Assembly: GCA_910578935.1 (NCBI GenBank) | Contig: CAJTSM010000004.1 | Span: 102,737-166,736 of the forward strand | Direction: 5' to 3' | From: an uncultured Oscillibacter sp. | GTDB lineage: Bacteria; Bacillota; Clostridia; Oscillospirales; Oscillospiraceae | DNA: 64,000 nt | In this document: positions 1-7,468 of the stretch, one piece after another | Position numbering within the stretch: the stretch's first letter is position 1 | Layout of the letters: every line of letters starts with the position of its first letter | Program-made: the position numbers and the translations under genes | Notes under the pieces: model-generated | Database searches by the model: none | What the model was told of the DNA's origin: nothing | Seen by the model: only the letters and a program-made list of their open reading frames with translations

Positions 1-1
1 G

Positions 2-730
2 GTCTGCGGCCTGAAGCAGCGGGGCGCGCGGGTCCTGGGCGTTGATCTGGACCCCCAGGGCAATCTTGGCTTCACTCTCGGGCTGGACATCGGCGAGTGC
101 AAAACCGTTTATGACGTGCTCACCGGTTCCTGTTCCATCGAGCGGGCCATCTCCCACACGGAGTACGGCGACATTCTCGCCTCAGACATCATGCTCTCTA
201 CCGCTGAGGTGGAGTTTACCGCCCCCCGGCGGGAATTCATGCTTTCTCAGCAGCTGGACGTAGTAAAGCCCCATTACGACTTCGTCATCATCGATACGCC
301 GCCGGCGCTGAACATCCTCACCATCAACGCGTATGTCGCCTCTACCGGCCTTATCGTCCCTATGGAGGCGGAAGTGCTGAGCTTGGTGGGCGTCTCCCAG
401 ATTCAGGACACGATTGAAACCGTTCGGAAGTCCTTTAACCCGGACCTGAAAGTCTTGGGCATCCTTTTGAACAAGTATGACCGCCGCCTGACCCTCTCCC
501 GGGAGATTTTGGACTTGGCGGAGTCCGTGGCGGAGCAGCTGGGCAGCCAGGTATTCCACACCAAAGTCCGCCGGAGCGTCAGCGTGGCCATGGCGCCGGC
601 CCACGGGCAAAGCGTCCTGACCTATCAGCCCGGCACCAAAGCCGCCGCCGACCTGCGGAAGATTGTGGACATTGTGGCGGGCCCGTCTTTTCCGGCTTCC
701 CGTCCGGCCTCTCGTTCCAAATGGTTTTGA
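2..730 (+). CDS. ParA/Soj-family ATPase, 5' end outside window
   Basis: The open frame runs in from the left edge, so the start and the deviant Walker A loop lie outside. The 242 visible residues show the DLDPQGNLG switch region, the Walker B-like stretch FVIIDTPPALN and the late ParA helices. ParA ATPases move or position DNA or protein complexes along the nucleoid. No ParB gene follows; the next gene encodes a ComFB-domain protein 35 bp downstream and is probably co-transcribed. ParA proteins also position chemoreceptor arrays and flagella (PpfA, ParC, FlhG), which would fit the motility neighbourhood. Chromosome segregation by a Soj-like protein is the main alternative. Family is sure, cargo is not. 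Confidence 0.85.
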   Translation, partial: VCGLKQRGARVLGVDLDPQGNLGFTLGLDIGECKTVYDVLTGSCSIERAISHTEYGDILASDIMLSTAEVEFTAPRREFMLSQQLDVVKPHYDFVIIDTPPALNILTINAYVASTGLIVPMEAEVLSLVGVSQIQDTIETVRKSFNPDLKVLGILLNKYDRRLTLSREILDLAESVAEQLGSQVFHTKVRRSVSVAMAPAHGQSVLTYQPGTKAAADLRKIVDIVAGPSFPASRPASRSKWF

Positions 731-765
731 CTTTCCGATTTTTCTGATGTAAAGGAGATTTTATT

Positions 766-1446
766 ATGGCATCCAATAACAGCAGCAAGACCGCTCATGT
801 GATGAACTTGCTCAGCAAGAACCGGGCTGCCGCCGCGCCGGCGGCGGAAACTCCGGCTGAAAACGCCGCGCCTCAAGCGGAAACCGCCGCACCGGCGGAA
901 CCCGCTCACGCCGCGCCGGTAGCGCCCATCATCTCTTCCATTACCGCCGACGCCGCCGTCTCCTCTCAGATCAAAGACGCCCTGGAAGCAGAGCTGACGG
1001 ATGCCTCCGCTTCCGCCCCGGCTCCTCAGGCTGTTCAGGCGCCGCCCGCCGCGCCGGCCCAAACGGCTCCCGCCCAGGAGGCGCCCGCCGTGCCGGCCCA
1101 GGCCGCCCCCCCGCAGGAAGCGCCCGCCGTACCGGAGGAACCCCCGGAGGAAACCGCGGAGGAAGAAAAACCCTCTTATATCAACGTCATGCAAATCCTG
1201 GTGGAAGAGAAGGCGGACGAGTACATGAAAATGTTCGGCATCTGCTGCTGTGACAAGTGCCGGGTGGATGTCCGCGCTTACGCTTTGAATCATCTGCCTT
1301 CCAAATACGTGGTCCTCAGCCAGAATGAGCGGGTTCCCCGCCTCACCGTCTATGAGAGCCGTTTTTCCAGCGATATCACCGCTCAGCTGATTCAGGCGTG
1401 TAAAAAAGTCATGCTCACGCCCCACCACACCCGGGAAGACAATTAA
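766..1446 (+). CDS. Ala/Pro-rich protein with C-terminal ComFB domain
   Basis: This 226-residue protein has three parts. A short N-terminal peptide contains SSKTAHVMNLLSK. A low-complexity Ala/Pro/Glu-rich linker runs from about residue 20 to 140. A C-terminal ComFB-like domain (about 143-226) has ICCCDKCRVDVRAYALNHLP, the usual Cys-x2-Cys followed by DV-ALN-LP. ComFB domains are known from late competence operons, and some cyanobacterial members bind cyclic dinucleotides. A good ribosome binding site (AAGGAG) precedes the ATG, 35 bp after the parA gene. I infer a partner of the ParA ATPase, with the basic N-terminal peptide as a possible ParA contact. Function is not shown by the sequence. 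Confidence 0.75.
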   Translation: MASNNSSKTAHVMNLLSKNRAAAAPAAETPAENAAPQAETAAPAEPAHAAPVAPIISSITADAAVSSQIKDALEAELTDASASAPAPQAVQAPPAAPAQTAPAQEAPAVPAQAAPPQEAPAVPEEPPEETAEEEKPSYINVMQILVEEKADEYMKMFGICCCDKCRVDVRAYALNHLPSKYVVLSQNERVPRLTVYESRFSSDITAQLIQACKKVMLTPHHTREDN

Positions 1447-1460
1447 GCCAAACGTTGAAA

Positions 1461-1499
1461 GAGGAGGCAGCCGGCGCACCGGCCGGCCTCCTCTTTTTC
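1461..1499 (+). terminator. Rho-independent terminator after the ComFB gene
   Basis: An 8-bp outer stem (GAGGAGGC with GCCTCCTC) and an inner CCGG/CCGG pairing are followed by TTTTT. It sits 15 bp after the stop codon and ends the parA-ComFB unit. Confidence 0.85.
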
Positions 1500-1579
1500 A
1501 TGGCGCAGGAATCTGTTTGCGTTATTCTACCATATTTCAAAAATATGTACAACCTATTTGTGAAATTGTTTTAAGTGCT

Positions 1580-1616
1580 TTTCAGCCCAGCGAAATCCAA
1601 GTTCGCCGGGCTGAAA
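1580..1616 (-). terminator. Stem-loop at the end of the flagellar operon
   Basis: A 15-bp stem with one wobble pair and a 7-nt loop lies about 34 bp past the stop of the EAL-HDOD gene. On the minus strand it is followed by A/T-rich sequence rather than a clean T run. It is therefore a plausible but imperfect terminator or 3' stabiliser for the long operon. Confidence 0.4.
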
Positions 1617-1649
1617 CAGTTTTCCGCCTTTGCTCTCCAGGCGTTTTTC

Positions 1650-2942
1650 TTACGATTCGCTTTCGGCCGCCGGAGGCGCTTCCTCCGGTCCCTGTCCGGC
1701 CACGGTACTGCTCAGCTGCTCCCAGAGGACATTGACATTTTCCATGCAGTTGAAATAGACGTTGGTCAAAATCTGATTGGGAATGCCCAGCTCTTCCGCC
1801 AGGGCGGTGATGGCATTCCAGTTGGCCGCCTCATAGCTCAGCAGCAGCTCATACAGCTTGCCGCAGCGGCCCTCTTTTTTAGTAAGCGCGTCCCGCACCA
1901 TCTCCGACACGGGCAGCTCTTCCAAAATCTCCTCCAAGGGAGCGTCCACCAGATGGTTCAACGTGGAGAACATACCCATCAGATAAGCTTCCGCCGGAGT
2001 AATGGGCATATTTTTGGCATACTTCATCAGCTCTTTGCAGAAGGAAGCCCGCATGAAAGAACGCTTCAGGAACTCCTCCGTCCCCGCCTCGGCGGATTCG
2101 GTGCTGACGCTGGCACTGAGAAGGTAGATCCACTGCTTCAGCTGCCCCAGGCCTAACGTCATGATGGCCTGGTGAACGGTGGTGGCCCGGTTTCGCAGTG
2201 CGAAATAGGCGGAGTTGGCCACCTTCAGCAGGTTGTAGGTCAGGCTGGCGTCCATGGAAATCAGCTGCTCGATCTCATCCACGTCCGGCTCGTCCCGGGT
2301 GATGGCCACCATTAGGCGGAAAAAGCTGGACTGGAGATATGCGCTGCTGTGGACCCGGGTGGTCATCTGCTCGGCCACATAAGCCCCTTCCAGGCCGTCG
2401 GACTTCAGCAGCAGCGCCTTGCGGTACTGTTCCTCTGAGTCAATGTTGGTAATGACGCACTTCTTCTGCATGCTGTGAGCCACTTCCACAATGTTGTGCA
2501 TGGCCAGCTCCGGCGTGGTCTGGATATTTACTTTGATGTAATCAATGCTGTCCAGAAGGGCCAGGTATCGGGGGGCAAACTGGAATTCATTTACCGCAAC
2601 CTTATAGCCCTCCTTGGCGAATTGGTTGACGAAGTGCATGGACAGCGGGTGAATGATCACGCTGTCGTTGATTTGGATTACCAGCTCCGACTTGTCAAAA
2701 AGGCGGGGCGTTTTTTTCATCAGCAGCGTAGTCGTGAAGGTCATGAAGTTCAAGGAGCCCTTCAGCGTCGTCGTGCTGTTTTGGGTGAGGAAGCTGTAGA
2801 TTGTGTCAGCGGAGGCAAATTCCTTCGCCTGGGGGTTCTCCACGGTAAACGCCTGGTTCTCCCCGTGATAGAGAATCTCGTGGCCCAAGATTTTCCCGCT
2901 GGGATCCTTGATCGGTTGCCTTACGATGTATTTACTGCTCAT
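1650..2942 (-). CDS. EAL-HDOD signalling protein (YuxH type)
   Basis: The 430-residue protein has an EAL-like N-terminal domain (about 1-205) and an HDOD domain (about 215-400, with SLTYNLLKVANSAYF and the ALMTLG-type helix). This two-domain architecture is a known family with a YuxH-like founder. The signature EAL is replaced by EIL (GHEILYHGE), so active c-di-GMP hydrolysis is doubtful and a binding or adaptor role is more likely. It is the last gene of the flagellar/chemotaxis operon, 15 bp after cheV. It probably links c-di-GMP or another signal to motility output. The catalytic state is an inference from the missing signature residues. Confidence 0.85.
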   Translation of the reverse strand: MSSKYIVRQPIKDPSGKILGHEILYHGENQAFTVENPQAKEFASADTIYSFLTQNSTTTLKGSLNFMTFTTTLLMKKTPRLFDKSELVIQINDSVIIHPLSMHFVNQFAKEGYKVAVNEFQFAPRYLALLDSIDYIKVNIQTTPELAMHNIVEVAHSMQKKCVITNIDSEEQYRKALLLKSDGLEGAYVAEQMTTRVHSSAYLQSSFFRLMVAITRDEPDVDEIEQLISMDASLTYNLLKVANSAYFALRNRATTVHQAIMTLGLGQLKQWIYLLSASVSTESAEAGTEEFLKRSFMRASFCKELMKYAKNMPITPAEAYLMGMFSTLNHLVDAPLEEILEELPVSEMVRDALTKKEGRCGKLYELLLSYEAANWNAITALAEELGIPNQILTNVYFNCMENVNVLWEQLSSTVAGQGPEEAPPAAESES

Positions 2943-2957
2943 GATATCCCTCCGCGC

Positions 2958-3890
2958 TTATTCCCGCCGCCCGGCTTCTTCCAGCAGGTGGTCAATAACC
3001 TGGACCAGGTGCCCGATCTCCGGTTTGCTCATCTGCTCGTCGGCGCCCAGTTCCTTGCCCTTGCGGCGCATCTCCTCGGTAATCAAAGAGGAGAAGATAA
3101 TCAGGGGCAAATGTTTAAAGTCCCGGTCGTCCTTAATCAGCTTTGTCAAACGGTGGCCATCCATCTGGGGCATCTCGATGTCCGTGATAATCAGCGACAC
3201 CTTGGAGTCCAGCTTCGGGTCGCCCCGAAGGCCGCTGAGATACTCCCAAAGCTTGCTGCCGTCCGGGAACATTCTGGTGTTGGCATAGCCGGACTTATGG
3301 AGGGCCTCCTCGATCATCCGGCTCAGCAGCACAGAATCCTCCGCCACCAGTATGACCGCCTCGCTCCGCTGCCGCTCGCCCAGCTGCTCAATCTCGGACA
3401 TCTGGATTGTGGTTTCCGGAGCGATCTCCGCCACAATTTTTTCAAAGTCCAAAATGGTTACCAAATCCTCGCCGCACTGGGCGATGCCGGTGGCAATGCC
3501 CTCGTCTCCGCCGGTGACGGTTTTGTCCGGCTTCTGGATACTGGTCCAGGAAATGCGGCTGATGCCCACCACCGTATGTACCCGGAAAGCAATGTTAATC
3601 TTATTGAAATTCGTGACGATGAACAGGTCCTTTTCCCGTTTTTCGCCGGAGACGCCCAGAAGGTAATTGGGCAGGTCTACCACGGTGATGACCTTGTCCC
3701 TCGGCTTAAAGATCCCCTCCACCGCCGGATGGGCGTGGGGCATATGCTTTACGGGCTGGGAAACCAGAATTTCCTTGACCTTCGCCACATTGATGCCGTA
3801 CAGGCTCTCATTGATGGTGAACTCCATAACCTCGATCTCGTTTGTGCCCGACTCCAACAAGATTCCCCGTTTGTCCTCTTCCAACAACAT
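2958..3890 (-). CDS. cheV: Chemotaxis protein CheV (CheW-receiver fusion)
   Basis: The protein has an N-terminal CheW-like coupling domain (about 18-160) and a C-terminal receiver domain (about 180-300). The phospho-acceptor Asp lies in LIITDIEMPQMDG and the conserved Lys in MSKPEIG. CheV couples receptors to CheA and takes part in adaptation when phosphorylated. I start at the ATG at 3890 because GAAAGGAG lies just upstream; a TTG six codons earlier overlaps that site. It sits between cheD and the EAL-HDOD gene. No cheA, cheW or cheB is present in the window, so the rest of the pathway is encoded elsewhere. Confidence 0.92.
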   Translation of the reverse strand: MLLEEDKRGILLESGTNEIEVMEFTINESLYGINVAKVKEILVSQPVKHMPHAHPAVEGIFKPRDKVITVVDLPNYLLGVSGEKREKDLFIVTNFNKINIAFRVHTVVGISRISWTSIQKPDKTVTGGDEGIATGIAQCGEDLVTILDFEKIVAEIAPETTIQMSEIEQLGERQRSEAVILVAEDSVLLSRMIEEALHKSGYANTRMFPDGSKLWEYLSGLRGDPKLDSKVSLIITDIEMPQMDGHRLTKLIKDDRDFKHLPLIIFSSLITEEMRRKGKELGADEQMSKPEIGHLVQVIDHLLEEAGRRE

Positions 3891-3941
3891 TCCGAACACT
3901 CCTTTCAATGGCTGTCTCTATCACATACAAAATAAAACCGG

Positions 3942-4421
3942 TTAGATAATCATCTCCGGCCGGCCGTAACACCGGACACAGGCCATGCCGGTCGCGGGAT
4001 CAAAGAGGAGCGTCCGGGCGACAGAGCCGCCCACATCCTCTTTCAAAAGCTGGATGCCTTCCCGTTTCAGGTGCATTTTCACACTCTCAACATTACGCTG
4101 GCCGATGTTTCCAAGGGAACCGCCGCTGATCTCGAACATCTTGGCCCCGCCGGCGATCTTTGCCGTGATGCGGGACCGGGAAGCCCCCTTGGATTCCATC
4201 ATCTTCAGCGTCTCCCGGATGCCGGTGTCGGCGTATTTCATGGTGTTCTTCCGGCCCGGCTCCATATTCAGCGGCAGCATGATGTGGATCAGCGCCGCCA
4301 GTTTAATCTTCTGATCGTACAGGCAGATTCCAATACAGGAACCCAAGGCATACGTAATCAGCATTCCGCTGCCCTGCGCCATTTTCATATCCGCGATTCC
4401 AACTGTGATTTTACTCTCCAC
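3942..4421 (-). CDS. cheD: Chemoreceptor glutamine deamidase CheD
   Basis: This 159-residue protein matches CheD along its length. The Thr-Cys-His catalytic set is visible as T23, C29 (YALGSCIGICLYD) and H46 (ALIHIMLP), with the same spacing as Thermotoga CheD. CheD deamidates receptor glutamines and binds CheC to control its phosphatase activity. A GTG start overlaps the end of cheC by 11 bp, so translation is probably coupled. Having cheC and cheD side by side suggests the Bacillus-type CheC/CheD/CheV adaptation system. Confidence 0.92.
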   Translation of the reverse strand: MESKITVGIADMKMAQGSGMLITYALGSCIGICLYDQKIKLAALIHIMLPLNMEPGRKNTMKYADTGIRETLKMMESKGASRSRITAKIAGGAKMFEISGGSLGNIGQRNVESVKMHLKREGIQLLKEDVGGSVARTLLFDPATGMACVRCYGRPEMII

Positions 4422-5040
4422 TGTTCACGCCCAGCTTCCTTAATAAAAAGTTCAGCGACCGAATATCCGGCGACAACAGCAAACGGCAGGGGATATCCTT
4501 TCCATTGCAAATGAAGTTTCCGCCGATGGTCATGATATAATTGGACTGCCCACCGTACTCCGCCATTGGCACGGCCATAATAGCGCCCTGCATATCCACG
4601 GTAAAAGCGGGAACCGTCAGCTCAATATCCAGGTTCGCCAGGCCGCTGAGGGCATTGATAAAGGTGGAGATCATGATGTTGCCCACTTCGGTGAGGGCGG
4701 AACGCTCCATCTCCTTCAGCTCCATATAATCCGCAATGGTCTTATCCATCATGCTCTCCAGCACCAGATTCACAAAATCCAGCTGCTGCACCGACAGCAT
4801 GATGCCGCTGAGCTGCCCGCTCATTCCCACCAGCACGCCGGCGGTAATGGGCTCCGGCCCGCCGATCCACTCGATGGCCTCGTTGTATTCCATAATGCGG
4901 ACCTCCGGCTGCTGGATGCGCACCGGTTTCCCGATCAGGGCGGACAGGCTGGTGGCGGCGTTTCCGGTGCCGATGCTCCCGATCTCCTTCAGGGTGTCCA
5001 GCTCCAGTGAACTGAGTTCGTCGTAACTTTTGATGGTCAT
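4411..5040 (-). CDS. cheC: CheY-P phosphatase CheC
   Basis: The 209-residue protein has two pseudo-symmetric CheC motifs of the form [D/S]-x3-E-x2-N. The second is intact (S114, E118, N121 in SALTEVGN). The first reads DTLKEIGS, with Ser22 where the catalytic Asn is expected, so probably only one site is active. CheC removes phosphate from CheY-P and partners CheD, whose gene overlaps this one. The ATG at 5040 follows a GGGGGAAGAG sequence. The gene lies directly after the rod genes in the operon. Confidence 0.92.
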   Translation of the reverse strand: MTIKSYDELSSLELDTLKEIGSIGTGNAATSLSALIGKPVRIQQPEVRIMEYNEAIEWIGGPEPITAGVLVGMSGQLSGIMLSVQQLDFVNLVLESMMDKTIADYMELKEMERSALTEVGNIMISTFINALSGLANLDIELTVPAFTVDMQGAIMAVPMAEYGGQSNYIMTIGGNFICNGKDIPCRLLLSPDIRSLNFLLRKLGVNSGE

Positions 5041-5054
5041 GCTCTTCCTCCCCC

Positions 5055-5846
5055 TCAGCCACGCAGGCCGTTGATGGTCGACTCAATCTCATCGGAAGTC
5101 TGCACCATTTTCAACGCCATGCCATAGGCCCGCTGGGACTCAATGACCTTGGTCATCTCCTCCGCCAAGTCCGCGTTCGACATCTCCAAAAAGCCCTGCA
5201 TCAGCGAGCCCTCTCCCAGGCGAATGCTTCCATTCTTGTCCACAGCCCGGAAACGGGTGTCGTTTACATGTTCCATGCCGTCGTAATTGATATAGTCAAA
5301 GACGCCCACAGGCTGGGGCTTATGTTCGTCTTCCACCTCAATCATACCGCCGGTATCACTGAGGACAAAGCGCCCTTCGTTGTCGGAGAGATAGTAGATC
5401 CGCTCCATAATATCCTCGCCGTTGTCATCCAGCTCACCGCTGGGCCGCATCAGCTCGGAAATCACAAAGGCGCCGTTCCGGGTCAGGGTGATCTCGCCGG
5501 TGGTCAGATCCGCCAAGGCGAAAAAGCCGTCTCCCGCGATGGCATAGTCCTGGTCCCGCCGGGTTTCCGCCATGGCGCCGCTTTTAAAGTCCGTGTCCGT
5601 GGTCCACAGGGCCGCGCCTACGCCGGAGGAGAGCATTTCAAAGTCGCCGCCCTCTCCCCTGGCGGCGGCGCCTCCATCCGTGGCGGTACCGACGGACTTG
5701 AGGTCGTCGTACATCAGCGAAGCAAACCGGCTCTTTTCCGCTTTGAACCCATAGGTGTTTAAGTTTGCGATGTTATTGCCGTGAACCGTCAGCCGCTTCA
5801 GCTGCTGATGGGCCCCTACAGCCGCAATGAAAAAGGATTGATTCAT
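5055..5846 (-). CDS. flgG: FlgG/FlhP-type flagellar rod protein
   Basis: This is a 263-residue basal-body rod or hook family protein. The N-terminal helix ends in VHGNNIANLNTYGFK, the family signature. The C-terminus MSNADLAEEMTKVIESQRAY is typical of the distal rod protein FlgG. The reading frame stays open 56 codons further upstream, but that part overlaps the preceding rod gene. The ATG at 5846 has GGAGGG just before it. It is paired with a second, similar gene 11 bp upstream, as flhO/flhP are in Bacillus. Which one is FlgF and which FlgG cannot be decided here. Confidence 0.88.
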   Translation of the reverse strand: MNQSFFIAAVGAHQQLKRLTVHGNNIANLNTYGFKAEKSRFASLMYDDLKSVGTATDGGAAARGEGGDFEMLSSGVGAALWTTDTDFKSGAMAETRRDQDYAIAGDGFFALADLTTGEITLTRNGAFVISELMRPSGELDDNGEDIMERIYYLSDNEGRFVLSDTGGMIEVEDEHKPQPVGVFDYINYDGMEHVNDTRFRAVDKNGSIRLGEGSLMQGFLEMSNADLAEEMTKVIESQRAYGMALKMVQTSDEIESTINGLRG

Positions 5847-5857
5847 AGGCTCCCTCC

Positions 5858-6628
5858 TTAGGCGAAGCGGCCGATATCGCTGGTGGCCTTCGTCATAACC
5901 TGGTCGTAGATTTTGGTGACCTGGGCGGCGCTTTGCAGTGCCCGCTGGTAGGTAATCATCTCCGTCATCTGCTTGACCATATCGCTGTTGGACCGCTCCA
6001 GATACTGATTCCAAACCTCAAAGTTCTGGCTCTGCTGGGCGCCCTCTCCCGTGAACAAGCCCCGGTCATTCCGCTCTAAGGCTTCGTTGTCCTCAAAGCT
6101 GTAGACTCCCAGCTGTCCAACGGCGACGCTTCCCCCCTGCTCCATCGGCTGCTCATAGTAAATGACGCCCTGCGCGTCGCTGCGGATCTTATCGGTGCCC
6201 AAGTAGATGGGCTGGCCCTCGGGATTCAGCACCTGCCCAAAACCGGGAAGACAGAGATAGCCCTCCTCATCCAGGGAAAAGTTGCCCATCCGGGTATAGG
6301 CCACATTGCCGTCCTCATCCCGGACGGCGAAAAACCCGTCTCCCACGATGGCGAAATCCAGGGGAAGCTCCGTGGGTTCCGGGGTGCCCTGGCTGTAATC
6401 GGTGTAAATGTCGCTGGCCGCCCGTATGTAGCTCTGACGGCCGATCTCCGTTCCGCTGCTGTGATTCACATCCACCCGGCTGTACATCACATCATCAAAA
6501 GTAGTGGCTACATAACGGTCCTGTTTATAACCGGCCGTGGAAATATTGACCATGTTATTGCCAATGACGTTGAGGTTGTTCTGGTGGGTCAGCATGGCGG
6601 AGGTCAGGTTGTAAAAGCCTTTAAACAC
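5858..6628 (-). CDS. FlgF/FlhO-type flagellar rod protein
   Basis: The 256-residue protein carries the rod/hook N-terminal signature (LNVIGNNMVNISTAGYK) and a C-terminal coiled helix (NSDMVKQMTEMITYQRA). It starts with GTG at 6628 after GAAGGGAT. It is the first of two consecutive rod genes and lies 3 bp after the sigma factor gene. It likely forms the proximal rod joint, exported by the FliPQR-FlhAB system encoded just upstream. Assignment to FlgF rather than FlgG is by position and pair logic only. Confidence 0.85.
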   Translation of the reverse strand: MFKGFYNLTSAMLTHQNNLNVIGNNMVNISTAGYKQDRYVATTFDDVMYSRVDVNHSSGTEIGRQSYIRAASDIYTDYSQGTPEPTELPLDFAIVGDGFFAVRDEDGNVAYTRMGNFSLDEEGYLCLPGFGQVLNPEGQPIYLGTDKIRSDAQGVIYYEQPMEQGGSVAVGQLGVYSFEDNEALERNDRGLFTGEGAQQSQNFEVWNQYLERSNSDMVKQMTEMITYQRALQSAAQVTKIYDQVMTKATSDIGRFA

Positions 6629-6631
6629 GCG

Positions 6632-7468
6632 TTATCCCTTCTTCCTCTTAGGTTTCGGCTCCAGTTTGTCACTCAGGTAGTTTTCCATATAGGTCCTCAG
6701 CTTCTGGATTGCCCGGGTGTGAATCTGAGAGATGCGGGGCTCGCTGAGCTCCATCACCTGGGCAATTTCCTTCAGGTGGAGATTTCGTTCGTAGTACAAA
6801 GAGAGGACGATCTGCTCGTTCTCCCGCAGGGACGCAATACCCTGTGCCAGGGCCCGCTGCATTTCCCGCTCCTGGAGCATCAGCTCCGGCTGGCTCCGGA
6901 CGTCGCTGGAGGGAACCTCCATGGGATAGCCCGCGGACTCCCGGCTGTCCATCAACACATCCAGAGAGAGGACATTGCTTAAGGCAATGTTGGCGGCGTC
7001 CTTCTGATAGCGCTCCTGGGTGATTCCCAAATACCGGGCGATCTCTCCGTCGGTGGGCATCCGTCCCAATGCGCTGGACAGCTCTGCCGCAGCCGCGTCA
7101 ATCTCCTTGGCCCGCTTTCGGACATTTCGGGGAATCCAGTCCTGCTTGCGGGCCAGGTCAATCACCATGCCCCGAATGCGCTTGGAAACGTACGTCTCAA
7201 ATTTGACGCCCTTGTCCGGGTCGAATTTGTCGATGGCCCCAAGGAGGGTGATGATGCCCTCGTTGATAATGTCGTCAATCTGGGCGAAGCTGCTGTATAC
7301 TCCCCGGATCTGCATGGCGGCGCTTTTAATCAGTCCCTCATACCGCAGGACCAGCGGCCATTTCAGGCTCTCCTCCCCCGTCTCCTTATAAAGGCGAAGG
7401 AGGTCCTGGGTATCCATTGACTCGATCTCCCGTTCACTGTACCGCAGGGCGGCGGCCTGCTCGCTCAT
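6632..7468 (-). CDS. fliA: Flagellar sigma factor FliA/SigD
   Basis: This is a 278-residue sigma-28 family factor. Region 2 is seen in FAQIDDIINEGIITLLGAIDKFDP and YVSKRIRGMVIDLAR. Region 4 has the helix-turn-helix LKEIAQVMELSEPRISQIHTRA. It directs transcription of late flagellar and chemotaxis genes such as flagellin. Its ATG overlaps the flhA stop (ATGA), so translation is coupled to the export gate. In Bacillus, flhF and flhG lie between flhA and sigD; here they are absent. No anti-sigma gene flgM is in the window. Confidence 0.94.
   Translation of the reverse strand: MSEQAAALRYSEREIESMDTQDLLRLYKETGEESLKWPLVLRYEGLIKSAAMQIRGVYSSFAQIDDIINEGIITLLGAIDKFDPDKGVKFETYVSKRIRGMVIDLARKQDWIPRNVRKRAKEIDAAAAELSSALGRMPTDGEIARYLGITQERYQKDAANIALSNVLSLDVLMDSRESAGYPMEVPSSDVRSQPELMLQEREMQRALAQGIASLRENEQIVLSLYYERNLHLKEIAQVMELSEPRISQIHTRAIQKLRTYMENYLSDKLEPKPKRKKG

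Noticed and set aside
1447..1649. Gene between the ComFB protein and the EAL-HDOD gene
   Set aside because: The short frames have no ribosome binding site and cover two hairpins.
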